Shown: positions 32,974 to 43,740 of the stretch, one piece after another | How the letters are laid out: each line of letters opens with the position of its first letter | Position numbering within the stretch: the first letter of the stretch is position 1 | Source of the DNA: Galeopsis tetrahit | Lineage: Eukaryota; Streptophyta; Magnoliopsida; Lamiales; Lamiaceae | Direction: 5' to 3' | Length of the DNA stretch: 64,000 bases | NCBI GenBank assembly: GCA_963675135.1 | Contig: OY776124.1 | Coordinates: forward strand, 16,428,066 to 16,492,065 | The notes under the pieces: model-generated | The model's database searches: none | The model's input: the letters and a program-made list of their open reading frames with translations, nothing else | What the model was told of the DNA's origin: nothing | Program-made: the position numbers and the translations under genes

Positions 32974-35900
32974 CTTTGCAGGACTGCAAGGACCCCAAAG
33001 AGAAGAGAAGCATCAACAAGAAAACAACATGGTACCTGGACAGTGGATGTTCAAGGCACATGACTGGAAACAAGGAGCTTCTCTCAGACTTCATAGAAAA
33101 AGATGGTCCTTCAGTAACCTTTGGAGACAGCTCTCAAGGGATCACAAGAGGCTATGGTACATTAAACATTGGTAGTGTTAAAATTACTGATGTCTCATAT
33201 GTTCTAGGCCTAAAATATAACTTGTTGTCTATAAGTTAAATATGTGACAAAGGATATTGTGTTGAATTTGCACCAAATGAATGTACTATAAAAAACAAAT
33301 CAACACAACAGGTGCTACTAACAGGGGTGAGAAAGGGAAATGTTTATTTTGCAGATTGGAGCAAAACCCCTGAAGCAGTCTGTCTTGTTGCCAAAAGCAC
33401 AAATGAGCAAAGCTGGCTATGGCACAAGAGACTGAATCACCTGAACTTCAAAACCATCAACAAGATTGCAAGAAACTCTCTAGTTAAAGGGCTGCCAAAT
33501 CAAGTGTTCACCAAGGAACATATATGCCAGCCATGTCAGGAAGGAAAGCAGATCAAAGCCTCATTCAAAGGAAAACCTGTCATCTCAACTGAGAGAGTCC
33601 TTCAACTACTGCATATGGATTTATTTGGGCCAATAATCCCAGTAAGTTTAAATGGAAGAAAATATGTTTTAGTCGTTGTTGATGATTTTTCCAGGTACAC
33701 ATGGGTAGTATTCTTGCTGAACAAAAAGGAGACCCAAGTCAAACTACCTGAATTGATGATGAGATTGAGCAATGAAAAGGGCCTAAGCATTGTCAAGATC
33801 AGATCTGACAAAGGCACTGAGTTCATAAACTCATACATCAATGAGTATTGCAGCAAGAATGGCATCACTCATGAAACTTCAGCAGCAAGGACACCTCAAC
33901 AAAATGGGGTTGCTGAAAGAAGGAACAGGACCTTGAAGGAGGCAGCTAGAACTTTGATTGCTGAATCCAAACTGCCTAAAAGGTTCTGGGCTGAAGCCAT
34001 TAGCACTGCATGTCACACTCAAAACAGGTCCTTAATCACCAAAGGACAAGGTAAAACCCCATATCAAATATGGAAAGGTAGATTGCCCACTGTTGCTTAT
34101 TTTCACATATTTGGTTGTAAGTGTTTCATCCATAATAATGGGAAGGAGCAATTGAAAGCTTTTGATAGCAAAGCTGATGAAGGAATATTTGTTGGATATT
34201 CACAAATCAGCAAGGCTTACAGAGTTTACAATTGCAAAACTCTTATTGTGGAAGAAACACCTCATGTTGTGTTTGATGAATCTATTAATGAGTTCAGGGA
34301 TAGAAACCTAAATATTGATGAGATAACACAAAGAACAACCAGATTAAGGCTTCAAAGCAAGGAAACAGTGTTTGTGGATGTTGCCCAGCCTGAACTTCAT
34401 GAAAATCAAAAACTGGACAACCTACCTGATAGCAATCAACCAGTAGTCAACCAACCTGAAGGAGAAATTGAACTGACTGACCCCATCCCAGTTCAAAACC
34501 AGGTAACAACTACCAATGAAGAAGCAGGCAATGCTGAGGTAGTTAATGGATCCACTATTCAAGGGGGAACCAATGAAAATGTCAACTTACCTGACAATGA
34601 GGACAACACCCCTGAATATGATCCTGAACTTGATCCTTCAATTAACTTTCCTGAATTTAATGAATCTAGTGATCCAACTTCAGATGAGGACAATCCTCCT
34701 GAAAGGATCAGGTCTAGAAGGACTTGGTTGCAAGACCACCCATCTAGCCTGATACTTGGTAATCCAAGTGAAGGGATCAAAACTAGAAGATTTCATGGAG
34801 AAAGTGCTCTGTTTTGTTGTTTTCTTTCAGAACAGGAACCTAAAGACATTGAGGAAGCACTACAAGACACAAACTGGATCATAGCCATGCAAGAAGAGCT
34901 GAATCAGTTCACCAGAAATGAAGTATGGGAGCTAGTAGACAGGCCAACCCATCAAGATGTCATTGGAACTAAATGGGTGTTCAAAAACAAGAAAAATGAA
35001 AATGACATCATTGTGAGAAACAAAGCAAGATTGGTGGCCAAAGGATATTGTCAATCTGAAGGGATTGATTATGATGAGACTTTTGCTCCAGTGGCCAGAC
35101 TTGAGGCAATCAGACTCTTCCTAGCATATGCAGCTCACATGAGATTCAAGGTGTATCAAATGGATGTGAAGAGTGCATTTCTCAATGGGGTGCTCAAAGA
35201 AGAAGTGTATGTGGAACAGCCCCCAGGATTTGAAGAAGGAGACAAGGTGTACAGATTGAAGAAAGCCCTCTATGGCTTAAAACAAGCTCCAAGAGCTTGG
35301 TATGATACCTTGTCACAGTTTCTTCTAGATCATGGTTTTGTCAAAGGCACTGTTGACAGAACCTTGTTCAGAATCTGTGAAGGAAATGATATTTTGTTAG
35401 TCCAAATCTATGTGGATGACATTATATTTGGATCTCCAAATGAGAAGCTATGTGAGAAGTTCTCCAAACTCATGCAAAGCAAGTTTGAGATGTCCATGAT
35501 GGGATTGATGAATTTCTTCTTAGGACTTCAGGTCACTCAATCAAAGAAGGGAATATTCATCAATCAGGCCAAGTACACAAGGGACATGATCAAAAAATTT
35601 GGATGTGCATCAAGCAAGCCAGTCAGAATTCCTATGAATACTAACTGGAAGATGGATCCTGATGAAGGTGGAGAGTCAACAAATTCTACTAACTACAGAG
35701 GAATCATAAGATCACTGCTATATCTCACTGCAAGCAGGCCTGACATCACATTTGCAGTTGGAGTGTGTGCAAGATTTCAAGCCAATCCAAAGAAGAGCCA
35801 TCTTGATGCTGCCAAGAGAATTCTAAGATATCTCAAGGGAACTGAGAATCTTGGATTGTGGTATCCAGCTGATGACAATATTGAGCTCACTGGATACTCA

Positions 35901-36365
35901 GATGCTGATTATGGAGGATGTAGAATTGACAGAAAATCCACCTCTGGAACATGTCAATTCTTGGGGAACAAGCTTATCTCATGGTTTTCCAAGAAGCAAA
36001 ATACAGTTGCAACTTCAACAACTGAAGCTGAGTATGTAGCAGCTGGAAGTTTCTGTGCTCAGATACTTTGGCTCAGGCAACAATAGAGAGATTACAAAGT
36101 AATCACAAAAGAAGTGCCAATATTCCGTGACAACAATAGTGCAATTGCCATCTCACAGAATCCAGTACTCCACACCAGATGCAAGCATGTGGACATCAAG
36201 CATCATTTCATAAGGGATCATGTGGAGAAGAAAGATATCAAGCTTGTCAAAATCCACACTGATAAGCAAAAAGCTGATATTCTGACCAAGCCTCTAGCTG
36301 AAGCAAGGTTCTTGGAGTTGTCAGCTGAATTAGGGTTACTTGATCCAGGCAAGATGGACAAATGA
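32970..36365 (+). pseudogene. pol: Element D pol: protease, integrase, RT, RNase H; two stops
   Basis: Frame -1 relative to gag, overlapping its stop. Protease WYLDSGCSRHM (near 33035). TAA at 33237 stands where the family has Gln (LLSIS*ICDKG). Integrase H-H-C-C (33420-33540), HMDLFGP (33615), RSDKGTEF (33805), and catalytic E in NGVAERRNRTL (33910). RT QMDVKSAFLNG (35160) and YVDDIIFGS (35410). RNase H GYSDADYGG (35895), STTEAEYVAA (36020), then a TAG at 36084-36086, after which the frame continues (FRDNNSAIAI, KHVDIKHHFIRDHV) to TGA 36363-36365. ATG is lacking at the start, so pol would need a gag-pol frameshift, or one base has been lost in the T run at 32968-32971. Confidence 0.9.
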
Positions 36366-36892
36366 GGAAAGTAAAGCTCATATGAAGGGGGAAGTTCATC
36401 AAAACTGAACTTCAGCAAAGTTGACCAACTTCACTGAAGCTGTCAGCCACAGAGGGAAACTCAGCAAGGTTGTCCCTGTAGTGCTCAGCAATGTTGGTCA
36501 GGGGATTTGTCCAAGTGGGACCCAGTCAGCAACCTTGGGACCCACTCAGGCAAAGCAATCAGGCAATTTGGTCTACACAGAAACCAAAGCACATCTCAGG
36601 ATGTTTGTCCTAGTTAATTGGATAATTATTGCTATTATTAGCATTGATTAGACATTTAAGAGGTTTCTTGGTCTAAGAGTAGGCCATTTTAGGATGGAGT
36701 GTGCTATAAAGATTTTTACCCCCCAAAAAGGCAAATCAGCATTTAATGCAGAAATCTTAATAAGATTGCATGAATTCTTGAGCCTTCATCCAAACCATTA
36801 AATTACATTCAAAACTCCATCGAACCATTGAAAGTCCACTACCCCACTATATTCAAACGGTTTTTCAAATTACCCACTGTTACATTCCATTA
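36366..36892. other. Spacer between pol and the third ORF of D
   Basis: No ORF of note. Starts with gaagggggaagttcatc, a purine run near 36385 that could act as a second PPT. The downstream end leads into the ORF3 promoter. Confidence 0.45.
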
Positions 36893-37040
36893 ACCAACGG
36901 TTAATAAATTCCTTCCATATATAAACCTCTCAATTTTCACCACCATCCTTACGCACTCATAATTCCCAAAACCTTTGAAGTCTCAAAACCTCTAAACCTG
37001 CAATTTTTCTCCGAAAAACCTTCTATCTCTCATATTATCC
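36893..37040 (+). promoter_or_regulatory. Predicted promoter and 5' leader of D ORF3
   Basis: ACCAACGGTTA (36893-36903, 10 of 11 MSA positions; a further AAACGG lies near 36856) precedes TATATAA (36918-36924). Expected transcription start is near 36950. The leader is C/T-rich without ATG and reaches the start codon at 37041 in a strong context (atccATGG). The MSA-TATA order and spacing copy those of D's LTR. Confidence 0.55.
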
Positions 37041-40000
37041 ATGGCACCTAAGATCAAAAGAGAAGAGCTTGTAGACTTCAATGATTCCTCCTTGGACATT
37101 GATTTCTCTTATCTTAGCAACCCAAATTCCCTTTGGTTTGAAAAGCTGGTAGCCTTTGATAGCCCAGACTCAGAAGTTCAACAAGTCCTCCAATGGCTGA
37201 GGGAGGCAGGGCTAGAAAAATTCCTAGGCACCAAGCCTGATTCCTGCCTGAATCCATTTATGGCAGAATTCTTTGCCTATCTCAGGTGGAAGGGCAAGAA
37301 GGGGGATGTGTGCACAAAGCTCACATATGCTGAGGAAGATGAAGAAGAAGAAACTCAGCACACAATCATCTTCACTACAGAGGATTTAGAAGCTAGCTTT
37401 GGGCTACCTTCTGAAGGTATGAATCCAGAAATGTATAAGGAAGAACATGATCAGGAGTTCTATTATTCTTGGATGATAGAACCTAAAAAGGTTGTGAGTG
37501 CTCAAAACAAAAACACTTTAAAGCCAGTGTTTAGGCATTTGTTTGATTGTGTTGTAAAGAGCCTGTTGAGCCACTCAGGGAGTGTTGAACAAATCAGTAT
37601 GCCTAAATTGAGAGTGATGGCTGCTGTGATTGACTCTGCTGAGAAGAAAGTCAAGTTCAACTGGAAGAAATTCATTCTTGACAAGATGATGAATGAAAAT
37701 TTTAAGTTTAAGGAAGTGAAGCACCACAAGGTGGTGGTTGAAGGAAAACTCCAGTTCTGCACAAGAGCCAGCCTGCTCTTGGAAAGATTTTCTCACTACA
37801 CACACCTCCAAGCAAAGCCAAAACCCTTTCCTGCACAAAAGGTGATGTTTAGGAAGCTGTCTTCTAAGACAGAGAAAAGGAAGCAGGATGCAGTTTCTAA
37901 GAAGGCCATCACAATTGTACCAGCAACAAGAGCCTCTCCAAGAAAGAGGAAAGCCCAATCACCAAAAGCTCAACCAAAGATGAAGAAGATGAAGAAGATT
38001 TTGCATGAATCTTCACCAGAAAGTCAGTCAAGAAGTGGAGGAGCCACTTCTGAGGAAATAGAGAAGGTTGCTGAGGAAGGAGTCAACCCTCCTGAAGAGG
38101 GTGAAGTATTCAGAGAAATTATCCCACTGCAACCTGAAACAATCACTGAATTCAGAGACCTTGACCAGCCAACAAGGTATGAAAGAAAAAGAAGAATCAT
38201 CAAGACTTCTGAGAAGCAGAGGTTGATGGAGGAAGAAAAGAAGAAGAAAGAGTTCTTCAAGGAGATTAGACAGGCAAGCAAATCTAACTCCAAATCCAAG
38301 TCAAAACCCAACAGCCCTGAAGCCAACTCTCCTGATATTCAATCTAGAAGAATATCTCCAAGGCAAGAAGAAGAGGAGTGCAAGACTCCTGAAGATGCAC
38401 CAATCATTGCCAAGAAAGTATACTCCCCTGAAGGTGCCCCTGATAGATCAGGTATTGATGTGCTGGCAGATTTGGTCAATCTTGAAGATAGACCCTTTTC
38501 TCCACTTGATCCAAGACTTCTCTCATATACCAAACTTCTTGAAACTGCTCTTCAAGAAGGTGATCAAGTTGTTTTCCCACCCATTCCAGCCATTCCAATT
38601 ACCTCTTCAGGCACAATGCTCTCAAAAGCACCTGAATCCCAACTTGCTTTGACCTCTCCTGACCCCAACCCTTCTGAACCCAACCTACCTGAATCCCAGC
38701 CAAGCTTACTTGAATCCCATTCCAACCCTCCTGAATCCAACTCTTCTGGAGATGATAGTGGTGAAGAATATACCTATGAGGGGATGTTGAGGCAGATTGC
38801 AAGAGCCAATGTGGATGAACTATATCCAGGATTGAAGGCTTATCCCAGGCTGCAACAACAATTCTATGATCTCAGAGCACTTGTTGAGATCAAAGATAGA
38901 ACCATTGTGGAAATAGCTCAGGCTATTCAGGATAAGGGTGCCAACTGGTGGCAGGTTGAGGAAAATAGGCTGCTACATTTTGCAAATGTAAAGAAGACCA
39001 GTGTATTAACCACTGAGGCCCTATTTTGCACCATTGTCCATGAAAAGGTGCTTGCTGAAAGAGAGAGGATAGCACAAGGAATCAAGCATCCTGACAGCCC
39101 TTCTGATAATGATGCTGATGATGATGATCACACCAATCCCAATCCCCCTGGTATCAACTCAGCTCAGGTACATTACTTGACCTTTCATTCTGTGAAGGAC
39201 TCTGATCATTCAGAGGAGTTGACCAAAGATGGTGACTCAGTCCAAGATGCATTGGCCAAGGATGGTTCTTTTGAACCTGAGGCACAGCTTGACAATGCTG
39301 AGACTTCCATAGGAGAAGCTGGTTTGGCTAAAGCCTCATCAATGTCAGGCAAGTTGGACATTGACCAGCCTTTAGTCATTCAGGATGACTCAGTGGACTT
39401 GGGATGCCCAAGCACTGTGATCTCCCAACAACTGCCCTCTGTGGATCCTGTTGAGGATATAGAGGTGTCAGGTTTAGAAATTGAAGGAGTTGAAAAGGCT
39501 GAAAGTACTGAAAAATCAGAGGGAGATGATGGTGAGGAGTGTGTGATCACTGGTTCCTTGAGTGCACCACAAATAGAGGGTGAGGAAGTAGAAATATTGG
39601 GTGCAACCCAATATGAGAGTCAGGCTATTCTTCAAGTCAAATCTGAACTTGATGAATCCCTTGGTGAAAGGAGGCCTGATTCTCCAGTGAATGTGAGTTT
39701 ATCTCTTGAAAAAGAAGAAGAAAAGAATAAAGTTGAAAATGAGAGAAAAGGTGCTGATGTATCAGACCTTATGGGAGAAAAAGAAATAGAGGGTGATGAG
39801 GGTGTTTTTACTAACACTATCAGTTTTGCAGATTCAGTTGCTGTCACTCTTGAGCAAATTTTTGCAGATGCCTCCCTGACAGATATACCAGTTGATGCTG
39901 ACACTGATCTTGAAGCAGTATCAGCAAATGTGTCCACACTCAACCAGATCTACTTTGAACAAGCCAACACTTCTGAGGCTCACTTTCAGATGGCTACTCA

Positions 40001-41816
40001 AACTGCATCCATCATTGAAGAGCAGTCAGAGAAGTTGGACACACTAATCAGGGAAGTTGAGAAGGCTCATGCAACCACTGCTGATACCTTAGATGGCCAA
40101 GGCAAGACTCTAGCCTCTGTGGAGATGAGGCTCACAGGGTCAGAAGAAGTGATCTTGCCTACTCTTGATGCAAGAATATGTGGAGTTGAAACTGGACTTC
40201 AAACAGTTTCAACTGAAGTAACAAAGGCCAAGGATGCTATGGTAAAATTCACAAGATCTGTGAAGAAAGAGCAACATGGTCTCAAAAATTTGTACAAGCA
40301 CAATGTAAAAGCCTTGAGAAAGACCATCAAGGATGCTTTAAGGCAGAGGACAGCAGCACAGAGAAAGAAGGCAGAAGAGTTGAAAGCTGCTATGGTGAAG
40401 GAAGCTGCTGAAAAGTTCACTGTTGAACTCATGGCCAAAGTGTCTGACCAAGTTGTGGCCAATCTCACTGAACAGCTTCAGGCCAAACTTGATCAATCAC
40501 TGAAAGCCACATTGGATGCCATAGTTTCCCAAAAGATGAAGCCTGTTCACACCTTTTTGAGCATGGCAGATGATAAAATGCAAAACATTCATGAGGAGAA
40601 TGTTTACCTACTGCAGGAATTGAAGTCCCTCACTCATTCCCACTCACATCTCTCTGTCACTATGAGTGAATTGAAGCCCCAATGTTTTGATAATGCCAAA
40701 AAGGGGGAAAGACAGAGAGCAAGGGCAAAGGGGACCTTGGTAATTGGTGAATCCAAGGGAAAGGAGAAAGTCCCTGAAGTTGAGGAGGAAGCAGTAGAAG
40801 ACATTGGGAAAGGCAAAGGCCCAATGAATGTTGAAGATTTAACTGAGGAAGAGCAGATTCAAATAGCTGTCAAGGAGTCCATGGTGTCACCTATGGAAAG
40901 TCAGGCAAGAAAGCTTCAAAGGCCAGGTGGTGAGTCTACAGGACTTGAACCTCAAGAGAAGGTTGCTGAAGTGAGGGGGAAGGTGACAAGGTCATCTGAA
41001 AGAAAGAGGAAGGAACTGCAAGCCTTCAATGAATTCCCAACCAGCCTGACTTTGCCATCAGAATTTCAATCTGAAGAATCTACTCCAGCAAGGAAATCAA
41101 AGAGAATGAAGAAAGCGGTCCTGATGCCTGCTATTGAAGAAATTGAAGAGGATGTACAGGACAGAGAGCCTGAAGAAGTAGTGCCCAAGCTTGCTGATGA
41201 TCCTTCCAAATTGTTTGAAGAAGGATTTGGGAAAGATCCAGAAACTCAGGAAAAGCTAGCTCTCCTAAGAGCTAAAGAAAGAATGGATCAGTTGGTTGAG
41301 GCCAACAAAACAAGAGATGGGAGAAGGGCAAACTTCAAAGCTCCAAGAAGGAGGGCTTCATACAAAAGGCTCAAACCTCAAATGCTGCAAAGATGGGACA
41401 CTCAGTACCCTCACCATGATAAGTGGGTTCCAATCTCACTGAATGATGCATGGGAGGAGGCCAAGAGAAGTTTTGTTTATGACTTCTATGTCATTGGAAA
41501 GTGGCTTGGTGAGAGTGTGGATGAAGTCTTTGTTCAGTTCATGTTTGAGAACCACATGGATCTCTACCAAAAGCTGTTTGCAGCAGCTGAGATGGCAAGA
41601 GTGGAGTTCAAGGCCCCTGGTCCAATTCTGTACATGCCTCCTAAGTTCAATGGGAACTTGATTGATGAGGGAAAGATTTTGGAAGAGTTTATCAACATCA
41701 TGAAGATGGAGAAGCTAAAGCCTGGCCCTAGAGGAACCAACAAGGAGATCTGGGAACTAAAGAAGAGAGTTTGGGCTCAGTATGGCATTGCTCCTCAAGA
41801 TGATGGAACTCTGTGA
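37041..41816 (+). CDS. Element D ORF3, 1591-aa coiled-coil protein of unknown function
   Basis: Open from ATG 37041 to TGA 41814-41816 with no lesion. By residue: 1-260 a globular region (WLREAGLEKFLG, FFAYLRWKGKKGD, ASFGLPSEGM) that resembles domains in other plant retroelement extra ORFs. 270-330 basic, with nuclear-signal-like clusters (SPRKRKAQ, KMKKMKK). 330-570 acidic and Pro/Ser-rich, with a PESQPS/PESN repeat near 545. 575-670 a second structured stretch; 680-930 very acidic; 935-1200 a long helical/coiled-coil region (ATQTASIIEEQSEKLD, KALRKTIKDALRQRT). 1220-1450 charged linker; 1450-1591 a Trp-rich C-terminal domain (WDTQYPHHDKW, VYDFYVIGKWLG). No signal peptide or membrane helix, so it is not env-like. 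Expressed probably from its own promoter. Candidate roles: particle, nuclear import or targeting. Confidence 0.8.
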   Translation: MAPKIKREELVDFNDSSLDIDFSYLSNPNSLWFEKLVAFDSPDSEVQQVLQWLREAGLEKFLGTKPDSCLNPFMAEFFAYLRWKGKKGDVCTKLTYAEEDEEEETQHTIIFTTEDLEASFGLPSEGMNPEMYKEEHDQEFYYSWMIEPKKVVSAQNKNTLKPVFRHLFDCVVKSLLSHSGSVEQISMPKLRVMAAVIDSAEKKVKFNWKKFILDKMMNENFKFKEVKHHKVVVEGKLQFCTRASLLLERFSHYTHLQAKPKPFPAQKVMFRKLSSKTEKRKQDAVSKKAITIVPATRASPRKRKAQSPKAQPKMKKMKKILHESSPESQSRSGGATSEEIEKVAEEGVNPPEEGEVFREIIPLQPETITEFRDLDQPTRYERKRRIIKTSEKQRLMEEEKKKKEFFKEIRQASKSNSKSKSKPNSPEANSPDIQSRRISPRQEEEECKTPEDAPIIAKKVYSPEGAPDRSGIDVLADLVNLEDRPFSPLDPRLLSYTKLLETALQEGDQVVFPPIPAIPITSSGTMLSKAPESQLALTSPDPNPSEPNLPESQPSLLESHSNPPESNSSGDDSGEEYTYEGMLRQIARANVDELYPGLKAYPRLQQQFYDLRALVEIKDRTIVEIAQAIQDKGANWWQVEENRLLHFANVKKTSVLTTEALFCTIVHEKVLAERERIAQGIKHPDSPSDNDADDDDHTNPNPPGINSAQVHYLTFHSVKDSDHSEELTKDGDSVQDALAKDGSFEPEAQLDNAETSIGEAGLAKASSMSGKLDIDQPLVIQDDSVDLGCPSTVISQQLPSVDPVEDIEVSGLEIEGVEKAESTEKSEGDDGEECVITGSLSAPQIEGEEVEILGATQYESQAILQVKSELDESLGERRPDSPVNVSLSLEKEEEKNKVENERKGADVSDLMGEKEIEGDEGVFTNTISFADSVAVTLEQIFADASLTDIPVDADTDLEAVSANVSTLNQIYFEQANTSEAHFQMATQTASIIEEQSEKLDTLIREVEKAHATTADTLDGQGKTLASVEMRLTGSEEVILPTLDARICGVETGLQTVSTEVTKAKDAMVKFTRSVKKEQHGLKNLYKHNVKALRKTIKDALRQRTAAQRKKAEELKAAMVKEAAEKFTVELMAKVSDQVVANLTEQLQAKLDQSLKATLDAIVSQKMKPVHTFLSMADDKMQNIHEENVYLLQELKSLTHSHSHLSVTMSELKPQCFDNAKKGERQRARAKGTLVIGESKGKEKVPEVEEEAVEDIGKGKGPMNVEDLTEEEQIQIAVKESMVSPMESQARKLQRPGGESTGLEPQEKVAEVRGKVTRSSERKRKELQAFNEFPTSLTLPSEFQSEESTPARKSKRMKKAVLMPAIEEIEEDVQDREPEEVVPKLADDPSKLFEEGFGKDPETQEKLALLRAKERMDQLVEANKTRDGRRANFKAPRRRASYKRLKPQMLQRWDTQYPHHDKWVPISLNDAWEEAKRSFVYDFYVIGKWLGESVDEVFVQFMFENHMDLYQKLFAAAEMARVEFKAPGPILYMPPKFNGNLIDEGKILEEFINIMKMEKLKPGPRGTNKEIWELKKRVWAQYGIAPQDDGTL

Positions 41817-42113
41817 AGGATAAGATCATTCTTTTCCTTATTTTGCTGTTATGATTCCTGTTTGTTATTTTGCTATTCTAGATTAGTGAGTCCTTTTTGA
41901 TTTTCAGCCCTGTAATAGTTTATCACATCTATAAAAGGATCACTATGTTTCTATCAAAGAGATAACAACTCATTATCTCAACTAACCTACCCTGACATAT
42001 ATTACTTGATTTATTGTGCTAACAGTTTCTTTCAGGCAAGTTGACCAGTTCACTCTCCCTGAAGGTAATATTTAGTTTAAGTCAAGGTCCCTTTGTAATA
42101 GGTTTTGGCATCA
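41817..42113 (+). other. 3' UTR region of D ORF3
   Basis: T-rich, no ORF. Contains tttctttcag and, 22 bases on, gaaggtaat, which look like splice sites but have no coding partner. Confidence 0.4.
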
Positions 42114-42129
42114 TCAAAAAGGGGGAAAT
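42114..42129 (+). other. Polypurine tract of element D
   Basis: TCAAAAAGGGGGAAAT directly before the 3' LTR. Confidence 0.93.
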
Positions 42130-43735
42130 TGTTGGAAATAAAATGATTTTGATCTAGATACCAAAACCCCTGAATGATGATGTACAGTTTAGTTGAGATA
42201 TGCTCAAAGTATTGTTCAGGCAAGTTGTCCCAGAACATTTGATGTATAGTATGCTTAAGTTAAAATCTCAGAAATGTTATGAGATATTAGTGATCAGGAT
42301 AGTTGTCCAAAGCTGGAATGTTAGGCAGCTTGATAGGTCTATAGGACAAAGTTACTGATCTATTCAAGACAAACTTACCAAATGGACAACCTGGCTGAAG
42401 AGTTCAAGTATACTGAAGCTATGCTCATAAATGCAAAAAATCTAGGCAGTTGAAGTACAAATGATCAAGAGAATTAAATGTCAAAAGCTTACAGAAGATA
42501 CATTCAAGGAAGCATTTATTGCCAATCATGCCTGAACCAAGTATTAAAGACTTAGAGCATTAAAGAGTGAAGCATTGAATGAATGTTGGAACATTCTAAA
42601 ACTGCAGCAGGAATGTTCAGGGAGCTTGTCCCATCTGACCGTTGGTTGTGTGTAAAGTTTGCCACAAATCAACCTAGGACAATGTGCAAAATTAGAAACT
42701 GACACAAGTCTTCTCAGCCGCATTTGTCAGAAGTCAACACATTCATTCAAGCAACCATTGAAGACCTCTTTTACAAAGTGGATAAAAGGATGTCAAGCTT
42801 CATAGCCGTTTCAATGGTGCTGCAAATAGACATATTTGAATTGCTAATCCCTCCAACGGTTAGCTGTTCAAATTGCCTATAAATACAGAAGTAATCAAAG
42901 GAATTCATAATCCAACTACAAGCTATCAAACTATCATCAAGCTTTCAAAAGGAAACCAAGCTGTTCTCTAGAATTCCAAAGTTTCCTGAATCACTTCAAG
43001 TCAGCTAAGCCAATCTTTGTAAACATCCTAGCTTAGCATTGAGATATCCTAAGCCTTTACACTGTTCTTACTGTAAAGGATATCTCTATTAGTTGGAACC
43101 AAACCTCAAACCTTATCTCATTTAGTGAAGAGAGTGTTTGTTGTAGAAGTGAGGAGTTAAGGACTGTTAGTGTGAAACACAGCCTTAACTCAGAGAGATT
43201 GAGCACTAGGACTCAAGTTATCCTAGGGATCAAGACACTAAGAGAGTGTTGTTGATCAGTGCACCTTGGCACTATAAAACAAGCTAATTCCATTGAGAAG
43301 GAATTATCCTGTTCAATCAGGGAAAGTGGATGTAGGAGCTTGAGTCTCTGAACCACTATAAACTTGTGTGCCATTTACTTACTGCACTCTTTATTGCCTT
43401 TATATTCAATCATTTTTCAAAGAGCAAAACTCAGTAAGCTAAGAAAACCAGTTTTGGACAAAGTCCCTGATAACTGTGTTTTTCAGAAATCAACTTGGAG
43501 TATTTCTTTGAGTAAAGGCCAACCACATTCCGCACTTAGCAACTCTTTTAGATATTTAGCCAACTGATCACTTAATAGTAATCAGTAGGACAAGTATCTA
43601 TCAAAGTTCACTCAGGCCAGTTGTGAGACAACTTGCCTGATAAGACCAATTTATCAAAAAGAAAAGAATTTGAATACACAAGTGCATTCCCCCCCCCCCC
43701 CATACACTTGTGTTATACTCCACCAAGGACCAACA
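42130..43735 (+). repeat. 3' LTR of element D (1606 bp)
   Basis: Near-identical to 28757-30364. TATA 42878-42885, MSA motif 42852-42862, leader stem-loop 43325-43357. Confidence 0.96.
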
Positions 43736-43740
43736 GCTCA

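Larger units (their letters stand above)
28757..43735 (+). mobile_element. Element D: SIRE-type Ty1/copia retrotransposon with a third ORF
   Basis: LTRs 28757-30364 and 42130-43735, target duplication gctca at 28752-28756 and 43736-43740, total 14979 bp. Order: LTR, tRNA-Met PBS, gag, pol (protease-integrase-RT-RNase H, the copia order), a 0.7-kb spacer with a TATA box, a 1591-codon ORF, PPT, LTR. Long LTRs and an extra 3' ORF are typical of the SIRE/Maximus lineage. LTRs differ at about 8 sites in 1606 bp plus length of a poly-C run, the youngest of the nest. gag-pol has stops; the third ORF is open. Confidence 0.95.

Noticed and set aside
37041..41816. Env-like glycoprotein for D ORF3
   Set aside because: No signal peptide, no membrane helix; basic clusters and long coiled coil point to a soluble, perhaps nuclear protein.
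42042..42064. Tiny exon between tttctttcag and gaaggtaat in D
   Set aside because: Splice-like signals only; no coding partner on either side.
43601..43740. C-terminal tail of C gag ORF below 43741
   Set aside because: Reads D's LTR and target duplication, not C.
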